From Streptomyces sp. NBC_01723 (GTDB taxonomy: Bacteria > Actinomycetota > Actinomycetes > Streptomycetales > Streptomycetaceae): a stretch of 64,000 bases of DNA. Below are positions 57,244 through 64,000 of this stretch, piece after piece. The stretch lies in NCBI RefSeq assembly GCF_036246005.1, contig NZ_CP109171.1:7924001-7988000 (forward strand), written 5' to 3'. Both the position numbers and the translations under genes were made by a program. Under the pieces are notes generated by a model that was not told the origin of the DNA, did no database searches, and worked only from the letters and a program-made list of their open reading frames with translations. Positions within the stretch are counted from its first letter, which is position 1, and each line of letters begins with the position of its first letter.

Positions 57244-57918
57244 TCAGGCGCCGATGTCGTACAGGACGAACTCCTCCCACGAACCCGTGATCTCGGCGGA
57301 GCGGGCGCGCAGCGCGTACTGGAGCGAACCGGTGTAGCCGTTCTCCATGGTGACGAAGAGCCCGTTCAGCGTGGACTGAAGCGCGTAGCGGTCAAGGCCC
57401 TCGTTGTAGAAGAGGACGAACCGCTCCCAGCCGCCCACGCTCGTGGAACGGGCGCGCAGGACGTTCCGCGCGTTGCCGGTGTAGTTCTTCTCCACCGCCA
57501 CGTAGCGGTTGTTCGCGAGGGACCGCAGCGCGTAGGTCTGGGTGGCCTCGTCCCACTCGAAGGCGAAGCTCTCCCACGAACCGCCGAATTCGGCGGAGCG
57601 GGCGCGCTGCACGCCGGTGTTCGGGGCGGGGTAGCTCGCCTCGGTCGCCACGAAGCGGTTGTTGCGGACCGACTGCACGGCCAGCAGTTCGGGCTCCGCG
57701 GCCGCCGCCGAGGCGCTGTCTCCGGCGGCGAGCGGGGCCCGTCGGGCGTCCGCGTCGTCGGTGATGCGCGCCAGCGCGGACGCGTCCACCGCCTCCCAGC
57801 CGGCGGGCGCGGCGGCCGGCCGGTCGCCCACCGGTGCGGCCGCAGCCGCGGGAGCGGCCAGTGCGGACGCCGCCACCAGGGCGCTCAGGGACAGCAGGAC
57901 AGAGGTCGTACGTCTCAC
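57244..57918 (-). CDS. secreted fascin-like (actin-crosslinking-fold) protein
   Basis: 224 residues from GTG 57918 with GAGGAA upstream. Signal peptide VRRTTSVLLSLSALVAASAL ends near AAAAAP. The mature part is a beta-trefoil with repeats LLAVQSVRNNRFVATEASYP, YALRSLANNRYVAVEKNYTG and YALQSTLNGLFVTMENGYTG, the pattern of fascin-like domains. It probably binds carbohydrate or protein outside the cell. No enzyme domain is attached. Confidence 0.82.
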   Translation of the reverse strand: MRRTTSVLLSLSALVAASALAAPAAAAAPVGDRPAAAPAGWEAVDASALARITDDADARRAPLAAGDSASAAAAEPELLAVQSVRNNRFVATEASYPAPNTGVQRARSAEFGGSWESFAFEWDEATQTYALRSLANNRYVAVEKNYTGNARNVLRARSTSVGGWERFVLFYNEGLDRYALQSTLNGLFVTMENGYTGSLQYALRARSAEITGSWEEFVLYDIGA

Positions 57919-58233
57919 AGGAATTCCTCGGTTTTCGTCACAGGGATACGAGATCCCCCCCCAGAATTTCTCCGCACCCTTTCGGCGAAGCGTGATCAGC
58001 ATAGAGATGCAGATGTGCGGTCAGGTACGGATGGAGTGGTATTCCGACGGAATTCGATCGAGATATCGCGGCATTCCGCATTCCGCGGTCTGCCGTTAAT
58101 TCACAGGCAACCCCGCGTTTCCGGCTGCTCCGGCCGAGGCACCGCGGACCCCGCCGTCTACGCCCGGCTCAGTAGCCGCGGTTACTCCCGTCGCCGGACG
58201 TCTTCGCGCCCGGGCCCCGGCAGCGTGGGTGGG
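57919..58233. other. divergent intergenic region, AT-rich patch
   Basis: About 315 bases with no gene. Around 58040-58090 there is an AT-rich patch with GGAATTCGATC and tandem GCATTCC words; it lies upstream of both the fascin-like and the membrane protein genes. I tested it for the sigma-R spacing and it does not match. Confidence 0.5.
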
Positions 58234-58773
58234 GTGAAACTCAGCCGACCCGCACGCCGGGCCCTCCTAGTCGTCCACGTCGTCGCCTCCGCCGGCTGGC
58301 TCGGGCTCACCCTCGGGCTGCTGGCCCTCGGACTGACCGCGGCCGCCACCGCGTCCCCCGACACGGTGGAGGCCGGTGTCCGCGGCATGAAGCTGTTCGC
58401 CGACTGGCTGCTGCTGCCGCTCGCCGTCCTCACCCTGGTCAGCGGAGTGGTGCTGGCCCTGGGCACGGCGTGGGGCCTGGCCCGGCACCGGTGGGTGTTC
58501 ACCAAGTTCTGGCTGACCCTGGCCACAACGACCGCCACGGTCTTCGCGTTGCGTCCCGGCGTGAACGCGGCGTTCACCGCCGTCGCCGCGGGCGAGTCAC
58601 TGCCGGACGCCGGGGACGTGCTGTTCGGGCCGGTCGTCTCACTGTCCGCCTACGTCTTCATGACGGTGATCTCGGTCCTCAAACCCTGGGGGCCGACGCG
58701 CCGCGGACGCCGGCTTCGCCGCCGCCCCGGCGGGCTGCGACGGGAGGGGACGGTTCGTAGCATGACGTCATGA
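58234..58773 (+). CDS. DUF2269-like integral membrane protein
   Basis: 179 residues from GTG 58234. Four membrane helices: ALLVVHVVASAGWLGLTLGL, LLPLAVLTLVSGVVLALGTA, FTKFWLTLATTTATVFALRP and VVSLSAYVFMTVISVLKPWG. The C-terminus is very basic. His in VVHVVASAGWLG is conserved in such DUF2269-type proteins and might bind heme. Its stop overlaps the start of the next gene (ATGA), so the pair is coupled. Confidence 0.72.
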   Translation: MKLSRPARRALLVVHVVASAGWLGLTLGLLALGLTAAATASPDTVEAGVRGMKLFADWLLLPLAVLTLVSGVVLALGTAWGLARHRWVFTKFWLTLATTTATVFALRPGVNAAFTAVAAGESLPDAGDVLFGPVVSLSAYVFMTVISVLKPWGPTRRGRRLRRRPGGLRREGTVRSMTS

Positions 58774-59771
58774 ACGGCACAGTCCTCGACGTGATGCGGG
58801 CGGCGTACATCGACGCCGTCGGTCCGGCCGACGCCATCCGCCACGGCCCCCTCCCGGTGCCGCCGGTGGGACCCACCGACGTGCTCGTGCGGGTGTCGGC
58901 CGTGGCGGTCGACCCCGTCGACACCTTCGTACGGTCCGGCGCCTACGCCACACCGCTGCCGCTGCCCTTCGTCGTCGGCCGCGACCTGGTGGGCGAGGTC
59001 GCCCTGGCCGGTTCCGGCGCGGCGGGCTTCACCCCCGGGCAGCGCGTGTGGTGCAACAGCCTGGGCCACGCGGGCCGGCAGGGCTCCTTCGCCGAGTACG
59101 CGGCGGTCGCCGCCGAACGCCTCTACGCGGCGCCGCCCGGCATCGCCGCCGAACACCTCGTGGCCGCCGCCCACCCGGCGGCCTCCGCCTGGCTGGCGCT
59201 GTTCCGGCACGGACGGCTGCGGGCGGGCCAGACCGTGTACGTCGGCGGCGGCGCCGGGAACGTCGGCGGCGCGGCGGTGGCGCTGGCCGCCCGCGCCGGG
59301 GCCCGGGTGGTCGCCTCGGCACGTGCCGAGGACGCGCCGTCGGTCCGGGAGCTGGGCGCCGCCGAGGTCCTCGACCACCGGTCGCCCGACCTCGCCGAGC
59401 GGGTGCGCCGGGCGGCGCCCGACGGTTACGACGTCCACCTCGACACGTCGGGGCACGGAGTGCTCGCCGACGCCGTGGAATCGCTGGCCATGGGCGGACG
59501 GCTGGTCGCGATGGTGGGGCTGGGCGGCGGGCCCTCCCCGCTGCCGGTGAGCCGGCTCTACACCAGGGACGCGAGCATCGTGGGCTTCGCCATCAGCAAC
59601 GCCACGACCGCCGACCTCGCCGAGGCGGCCGAGGGAGTCGTGGGCGTACTCACGGAGACGCCGTGGCGGCCGCGTGTCGCCGATCGGCTGCCGTTGTCGA
59701 TGACGGCGGAGGCCCACCGCCGGCTGGAGGCCGGGGAGGTGCGGGGGCGGCTGGTCCTCACACCCTCGTGA
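58770..59771 (+). CDS. zinc-less quinone oxidoreductase (MDR family)
   Basis: 333 residues from ATG 58770; ATG 58794 (MRAAYIDAVGPADAI) may be the true start. The NADPH loop is YVGGGAGNVGGAAVALAARA, and VGRDLVGEVALAGSGAAGFTP with SFAEYAAVAAERL are features of NADPH:quinone reductases. The catalytic and structural zinc ligands of alcohol dehydrogenases are missing. It overlaps the DUF2269-like gene, implying a linked redox function. Confidence 0.87.
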   Translation: MNGTVLDVMRAAYIDAVGPADAIRHGPLPVPPVGPTDVLVRVSAVAVDPVDTFVRSGAYATPLPLPFVVGRDLVGEVALAGSGAAGFTPGQRVWCNSLGHAGRQGSFAEYAAVAAERLYAAPPGIAAEHLVAAAHPAASAWLALFRHGRLRAGQTVYVGGGAGNVGGAAVALAARAGARVVASARAEDAPSVRELGAAEVLDHRSPDLAERVRRAAPDGYDVHLDTSGHGVLADAVESLAMGGRLVAMVGLGGGPSPLPVSRLYTRDASIVGFAISNATTADLAEAAEGVVGVLTETPWRPRVADRLPLSMTAEAHRRLEAGEVRGRLVLTPS

Positions 59772-59798
59772 CCGTCCCCGCGCTCCGCCGCCGGCGGC

Positions 59799-60599
59799 TC
59801 ACCCCAGTGGGCGGACGGTCAGCATCTGCTGCGCGTGGCCCACGGGGCCGTCGACGTCGTGCAGCACGGTGCTGGTGATGCCCTGGCCGGTGGGGCCGAA
59901 GACGACGGTGGTGTCCAGGCCGGTCCAGGGGCCGCGGGGCGCGCGGTGCAGGTGCAGGGTCAGGTCGACGTTCGGGAACATCCACTCCCTCGGCGACTGC
60001 CGTACGGCGATGCCGTTGGCGGTGTCCACCAGGGTGACGTAGGAGGCCAGCGGGCTCGCCGTCTCCCCGGCGACCAGGTCGAGGCCGGTGGAGACCCAGG
60101 CGGTGGTACGGCCCGGGAGCGGCGGTGCCACGGGGCGCACGTCCAGGGAGGCGATGTATCCGCCGGGCCACGCGGTGTCCATGGGCCAGGGGGCGAGGGT
60201 CTCCGGCGCGGCGAGCCGGTCCGCGCCGCCGCCCGCCACGGCACCGGTGTCCACGTCGGCCAGCAGCCACGCCCTGGCCCGGGTCACGGACCGGCCCGCG
60301 ATGAGCACGGTCGCCTCGACCAGTTCTATGGTGCGGCCGGGGCGGACGGTCTCCACCCGTATCTCGCACTCGTCCAGCGCCGGGCGGCCGAGGATGTCGA
60401 AGCTGATCCGGCTCAGGGACATGGCCGCACCCTCCCGCCCGGCCAGGTGGCGGTCGACGGCGTGCACGATCAGTCCGCCGAGCGGACTGAAGTGCTGCTC
60501 GTCCGCGCTCCACGCCCCGCCGGCGCGCGAGGTGGGCTTGTAGCGGTGCTCGTCGATCCGCTCGTAGTAGCTGTCCGGGGTCGCGGTGCTGGTGTTCAA
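59799..60599 (-). CDS. acyl-CoA thioesterase-family (hotdog) protein
   Basis: 266 residues from TTG 60599 (LNTSTATPDSYYERIDEHRY), chosen because CAGGAG lies seven bases upstream and no ATG or GTG with such a site is present. Double-hotdog pattern: FSPLGGLIVHAVDRHLAGRE, RISFDILGRPALDECEIRVE, and later YVTLVDTANGIAVRQSPREW-MFPNVDLTLHLHR. This is the common actinobacterial thioesterase family (TesB-related). The acyl substrate is unknown. Confidence 0.82.
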   Translation of the reverse strand: MNTSTATPDSYYERIDEHRYKPTSRAGGAWSADEQHFSPLGGLIVHAVDRHLAGREGAAMSLSRISFDILGRPALDECEIRVETVRPGRTIELVEATVLIAGRSVTRARAWLLADVDTGAVAGGGADRLAAPETLAPWPMDTAWPGGYIASLDVRPVAPPLPGRTTAWVSTGLDLVAGETASPLASYVTLVDTANGIAVRQSPREWMFPNVDLTLHLHRAPRGPWTGLDTTVVFGPTGQGITSTVLHDVDGPVGHAQQMLTVRPLG

Positions 60600-60768
60600 C
60601 GGGCTGCTCCTGGAACGACGGCGGCGAGGAGAGGGGCTCCGGACGGCGGTGCCCGGGCCGCGACCAGGATAGTTCCGCCGCTGAACGGGTCGTCTCCCGA
60701 GTGGCCCGCCCCCGGCTGGGAACCCAGGTGGGGAAGCGGAGGGGGCCTGCGGACGAAGGAGTGGCGCC

Positions 60769-60996
60769 ATGGCGAGGAACCGGGGCAAGGGCGAGGACCT
60801 GGAGAAGGGCGACAAGGTCACCTGGAGCAGCCACGGCTCCCGGGCCGAGGGCGAGGTGGAGAAGAAGATCACCAAGCGCACGGAGGCCGCGGGCCGCACG
60901 GTGGACGCTTCGCCCGACGACCCGCAGTACAAGGTCCGCAGCGACAAGTCGGGCGGATCGGCGGTGCACAAGCCGTCGGCGCTGAAGAAGAAGTGA
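60769..60996 (+). CDS. DUF2945 small basic protein (HVA1/TUDOR-like)
   Basis: 75 residues: LEKGDKVTWSSHGSRAEGEV, EKKITKRTEAAGRTVDASPD, YKVRSDKSGGSAVHKPSALK. It is typical DUF2945. Such proteins often co-occur with DUF3140 and stress genes. Lys-rich, cytosolic. It is first in a three-gene set with DUF3140 six bases downstream. Confidence 0.88.
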   Translation: MARNRGKGEDLEKGDKVTWSSHGSRAEGEVEKKITKRTEAAGRTVDASPDDPQYKVRSDKSGGSAVHKPSALKKK

Positions 60997-61002
60997 GGCG
61001 AG

Positions 61003-61335
61003 ATGGACGGTGACGAGCTGCAGGAGATCCGGGACGGCTTCCGTGAGCTGGTGAACATGGCGCCGGCCGATCTGGAGGCGTGGCTGGAGACAGACGAGTC
61101 CCAGGACGCCGGTCACCACCAGGACGGGGGCGAGTCCACCGGACACGCGTCCGGCCGCCGGATCGTGCGGATCCAGCGGACGAACAAGGAGGACCTCTCG
61201 GACGACGACTACGAGCACATGCGCAAGGTCGTCGGCTACGTCCGCCGGCATCTGGCCCAGCGACCGTCGGGCGACGTCGAGGAGTCCAGGTGGCGCTACT
61301 CGCTCATGAACTGGGGCCACGACCCCCTCGCGTGA
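61003..61335 (+). CDS. DUF3140 protein
   Basis: 110 residues: LQEIRDGFRELVNMAPADLE, AWLETDES, then SGRRIVRIQRTNKEDLSDDD and MRKVVGYVRRHLAQRP..SRWRYSLMNWGHDP. The family usually lies next to DUF2945, as here. It may bind nucleic acid through its basic helix, but no function is established that I know of. Confidence 0.88.
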   Translation: MDGDELQEIRDGFRELVNMAPADLEAWLETDESQDAGHHQDGGESTGHASGRRIVRIQRTNKEDLSDDDYEHMRKVVGYVRRHLAQRPSGDVEESRWRYSLMNWGHDPLA

Positions 61336-61370
61336 CACGCCGTCGCGCCCGCCGGAAGGAGACACACCCG

Positions 61371-61802
61371 ATGGGAGATGCGCACCGGCGCCCCGAGGGC
61401 GTCAGTGACGAGACCGTGGAGGCGCTGGGCTCCCTGTCCAAGGCCCTGGAGACGACCGAGTGCGCCCGCGGGCACCTGTTCGCCTTCCACCAGCTGACCG
61501 GCTCGGCCGACTTCGAGCTGGACCGCGCCGTCGAACTCCTGCGCGCCGCCGGGCACCCGGAGTGGGCGGAACGGGTCCGCACGGAGATCCTGGGCCGCAA
61601 CGTCATCCCCGGCCACTGGACGTTCCAGGTCGTCGAGGCGTACGACCGGACCTACTACGAGCCGTTCAGGGACCTGGAGCGCGAGGCCGTGGACCGGCTC
61701 GCCGAGGGCCGCGACCACCTGTACGAGGCGGAGCTGAAGGAGGCCCGCCGCACCCGGAACCACCCGGACCACACGGCCGGCCCCGATGCCCCTCCCACCT
61801 GA
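61371..61802 (+). CDS. conserved hypothetical protein of the DUF2945 operon
   Basis: 143 residues from ATG 61371 with GGAAGGAG upstream. Helical and charged: VEALGSLSKALETTECARGH, LFAFHQLTGSADFELDRAVE, IPGHWTFQVVEAYDRTYYEP, and a His-rich end. I recall similar actinobacterial proteins of unknown role. It is 35 bases after the DUF3140 stop, so it is the third gene of the operon. Confidence 0.75.
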   Translation: MGDAHRRPEGVSDETVEALGSLSKALETTECARGHLFAFHQLTGSADFELDRAVELLRAAGHPEWAERVRTEILGRNVIPGHWTFQVVEAYDRTYYEPFRDLEREAVDRLAEGRDHLYEAELKEARRTRNHPDHTAGPDAPPT

Positions 61803-61858
61803 CGGCTGCCTCACGGCTGACGGCAACGGCTGACCGCTGAAAGTGTCCGCGCTGTCGT

Positions 61859-63235
61859 TCAGTCGCGTCCGCGGGCCCGTTTGAAGCGGTCCAGGCCCTC
61901 GGCGAGGTCGACGACCGGGTCCGGGTAGGCGTCGTACTTCGCGCGCTCCCGGCCCGTCAGCCGCCACGGCTCGTGGACCAACCGCCCCTCCAGACCCGCC
62001 AGTTCGGGCACCCACCGCCGCACGTACGCCCCGTCCGGGTCGAAGCGCCGTGCCTGGGCCGTGGGGTTGAGGACGCGGTGCGGGCGGGTGTCCGTGCCGG
62101 TACCGGCGGTCCACTGCCAGTTGAGCTGGTTGTTGGCCACGTCGCCGTCCACGAGCAGGTCCAGGAAGTGCCGGGCGCCCACCCGCCAGTCGATGTAGAG
62201 CGTCTTGGTGAGGAAGCTGGCGGTCAGCAGCCGGGCCCGGTTGTGCATCCAGCCCTCGTGGCGCAACTGGCGCATGGCCGCGTCGACGACCGGGTAGCCC
62301 GTGCGCCCGTCCTTCCAGGCGGCGATGTCCTCGTCGGCCCGGGCACCGGTGCGCCAGTGGTCGTGCCGGGTGCGGTAGTCGGCCGTCGAGGCATGCGGCC
62401 GCGCGGACAGCACCTGGGCGTGGAAGTCCCGCCAGGCGACCTGCCGCACGAACGCCTCGGCGCCGGCACCGCCCTTGTCGCGGGCGCGGTGCACCAGCTC
62501 GACGGGGGAGAGGGCACCGAAGTGCAGGTGCGGGGAGAGGCGCGAGGTGTCGTCACCGGCCAGGTCGTCGTGCCGCTCCGCGTAGCCGGTGATGCCGTCG
62601 CGCAGCCAGGCCGTCAGACGTTTCCTGGCCTCCTCCTCGCCGCCGGCCGACAGCCCCGGGGACAGTCCCGTGAGGTCGCTTCGGCTCGGCAGCGGCTCCG
62701 AGTCGACGCCGTCCGGGACCCGGACCTTGCGGGGCGCGGCCAGCGCGTCCCGGACGGAGCACTCGCTCCAGCGCCGGAAGTACGGCGTGAAGACGGCGAA
62801 GTGGTCGGAGGAGGCCGGCGTGACCGCCCCCGGCGCCAGCACGGTCGTCACCGCGTCGTGCACGTGCAGTCGGCAGCCCCGCGCCCCGAGGGCGTCCCGG
62901 AGCAGCTCCTCGCGCCGGTGGGCGTGCCCGCTGACGTCGGCCGCCATGTGCACCTCGTCGGCCCCCGCCTCGCCGGCCACCGAGCACACCTCCTCGACCA
63001 GGTCGCCGGAGCGGACGATCAGCCGCCCGCCCCGCTCCCGCAGCCCCGCGTCCAGGTCGCGCAGGCAGTCGGCGAGGAAGGCGAGCCGGTTGGGCGCGGC
63101 GAATCCGGCCGCGTCGACGGCCCGGTCGCGGACGAACAGCGGTACGACGGCCGCGGACCCGTCGAGGGCCGCGCGCAGCGGCGGATGGTCGTGCAGCCTC
63201 AGGTCGCGGGTGAACAGGACGACCGACGTGGTCAT
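61859..63235 (-). CDS. phr: deoxyribodipyrimidine (CPD) photolyase
   Basis: 458 residues from ATG 63235 with GAGGAG upstream. N-terminal antenna domain VVLFTRDLRLHDHPPLRAAL; FAD domain with LSPHLHFGALSPVELVHRAR, WRDFHAQVLSARPHASTADY, TGYPVVDAAMRQLRHEGWMH-NRAR and NNQLNWQWTAGTGTDTRPHR. These are class I CPD photolyase signatures. It repairs UV dimers using light. It lies 58 bases downstream of a DUF2867 oxidoreductase gene in the same direction, a pairing often seen in light-induced Streptomyces operons. Confidence 0.93.
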   Translation of the reverse strand: MTTSVVLFTRDLRLHDHPPLRAALDGSAAVVPLFVRDRAVDAAGFAAPNRLAFLADCLRDLDAGLRERGGRLIVRSGDLVEEVCSVAGEAGADEVHMAADVSGHAHRREELLRDALGARGCRLHVHDAVTTVLAPGAVTPASSDHFAVFTPYFRRWSECSVRDALAAPRKVRVPDGVDSEPLPSRSDLTGLSPGLSAGGEEEARKRLTAWLRDGITGYAERHDDLAGDDTSRLSPHLHFGALSPVELVHRARDKGGAGAEAFVRQVAWRDFHAQVLSARPHASTADYRTRHDHWRTGARADEDIAAWKDGRTGYPVVDAAMRQLRHEGWMHNRARLLTASFLTKTLYIDWRVGARHFLDLLVDGDVANNQLNWQWTAGTGTDTRPHRVLNPTAQARRFDPDGAYVRRWVPELAGLEGRLVHEPWRLTGRERAKYDAYPDPVVDLAEGLDRFKRARGRD

Positions 63236-63293
63236 GACGCTCCTCGCAGGGGGGTCGGGCCGCCGGACCGGGCGGGGGCGACGCCCGGCGGTC

Positions 63294-64000
63294 TCATCGG
63301 GCCGCCGGGCCACGGGTGGCGGCCCGGGCGATGTTGCGGGCCATGCCGCCGAACACCGCGGCGTGGAAGGCCCACACGCTCCACCAGTAGGCGTGCCCGG
63401 CCAGCCCGTGCGGATGGAACAGCGCCCGCTGGCGGTACCGCGTCCGGCCCTCGTCGTCGGTGTCGGCGTACATCTCCAGCCAGGCCAGGCCCGGCAGCCG
63501 CATCTCGGCGCGCAGCCGCAGCAGCCGGCCGGGGACGATCTCCTCCACCCGCCAGAAGTCGAGCGAGTCGCCGGCCCGCAGGCGCGCGGCGTCCCGGCGG
63601 CCGCGGCGCAGGCCGACCCCGCCGACCAGCCGGTCGAGCCAGCCCCGTACCGCCCAGGCCAGCGGGAAGGAGTACCAGCCGTTGTCGCCGCCGATCCCCT
63701 CGATGACCCGCCACAGCGCGGCGGGCGAGGCGTCGACGGTCAGCGTGCGGTGGTCGGTGTAGAGGCTGCCGCCCGCCCAGTCGGGGTCGGTGGGCAGCGG
63801 GTCGCTGGGCGCCCCGGGCACCGAAGCGGACGACCAGCGGGTGGTGACCTGGGCGTCCCGTACGCGTTGCAGGGCCAGCCGCAGCGCGTCGTCGAAGCCG
63901 AGCGGACAGCCCGGCGGCGCGGGCACGTACTTCAGGATGTCGTTCTCCCGGCACACCACCTCGTGCCGCAGCGACTCGGTGAGCGGGCGGGCGATCGAGG
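63294..64000 (-). CDS. NAD-dependent oxidoreductase with DUF2867 domain, C-terminal part
   Basis: The frame is open to the window edge, so the start is outside; 235 residues are visible. It begins IARPLTESLRHEVVCRENDI, the end of an NAD-binding epimerase-like domain, followed by DUF2867: GGSLYTDHRTLTVDASPAAL, WRVIEGIGGDNGWYSFPLAW and AEMRLPGLAWLEMYADTDDE. DUF2867 is a START-like domain. Transcribed with photolyase. Function unknown; possibly lipid or carotenoid related. Confidence 0.85.
   Translation of the reverse strand, partial: SIARPLTESLRHEVVCRENDILKYVPAPPGCPLGFDDALRLALQRVRDAQVTTRWSSASVPGAPSDPLPTDPDWAGGSLYTDHRTLTVDASPAALWRVIEGIGGDNGWYSFPLAWAVRGWLDRLVGGVGLRRGRRDAARLRAGDSLDFWRVEEIVPGRLLRLRAEMRLPGLAWLEMYADTDDEGRTRYRQRALFHPHGLAGHAYWWSVWAFHAAVFGGMARNIARAATRGPAAR

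Noticed and set aside
57919..58233. Sigma-R promoter in the fascin-like gene region
   Set aside because: Several GGAAT words occur on both strands, but none has GTT after 18 bases.
1..64000. CRISPR array, rRNA or tRNA genes
   Set aside because: No regularly spaced repeats and no recognisable structural RNA sequence were seen in reading the window.

Overview
The window is about 64 kb of very GC-rich DNA with strong GC3 bias, frequent GTG starts, GGAGG-type ribosome sites, and actinomycete-specific families (mycothiol-dependent MDMPI enzyme, DUF3140, SpoIIE phosphatases, exact GGAAT-N18-GTT sigma-R promoters). It reads as an accessory-rich part of a Streptomyces chromosome, probably a chromosome arm. 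This comes from the sequence and remembered families; no database search was possible.

Layout. 0-9.8 kb: TerC end, a frameshifted LysR gene, an FMN reductase/TetR pair with twin operators, a LacI regulator, a thioredoxin divergent from a disulfide oxidoreductase, peptide deformylase, a PepSY membrane protein, a small TPR protein and a pirin. The thioredoxin and TPR genes each have an exact sigma-R promoter, so this block looks tied to thiol-oxidative stress. 9.8-12.9 kb: a decayed mobile island with a possible toxin-tail/immunity remnant, a beheaded tyrosine integrase, a regulator fragment, a Nudix gene and a methyltransferase stub. 12.9-18.7 kb: an unusual minus-strand set, ABC exporter > triple-Nudix protein > kinase-VanX fusion > ASCH-Nudix protein. 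This is the best candidate for an undescribed system.

18.9-30.2 kb: an unknown protein, an NHL-thioredoxin, a membrane-anchored beta-lactamase-like protein, two alpha/beta hydrolases (one like fluoroacetate dehalogenase with an altered substrate Arg), a Zn/Cd-type P1B ATPase with its ArsR/SmtB repressor, a TetR/SDR pair around a 45-bp palindrome, a UBP zinc finger-DUF427 fusion and an SRPBCC protein. 30.3-34.0 kb: three secreted polysaccharide-active proteins, followed by a broken glutaminase. 34.3-37.7 kb: a MarR-centred redox cluster (GNAT, Fe-S/CDGSH-like, AhpD-like, pirin, GNAT) with shared GTTGATG operator motifs. 38-44 kb: a secreted FG-GAP protein, two divergent SpoIIE phosphatases, a PNPOx-like protein and a flavohemoglobin-like protein.

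44.4-50.6 kb is an insertion hotspot: an IS630 fragment fused to a decapitated DJ-1/PfpI gene; YdhR-like, MDMPI, GNAT and LysE genes; an IS701-type element with 28-bp perfect inverted ends that encloses a MarR gene; and an IS5-type element with a lost catalytic segment. 50.5-64 kb: a serine hydrolase, a DHFR-like protein, a De Ley-Doudoroff galactonate operon (FadR regulator, DgoD, aldolase, PfkB kinase), a secreted fascin-like protein, a membrane protein/quinone reductase pair, a thioesterase, a DUF2945-DUF3140 stress-type operon, a photolyase and the end of a DUF2867 oxidoreductase.
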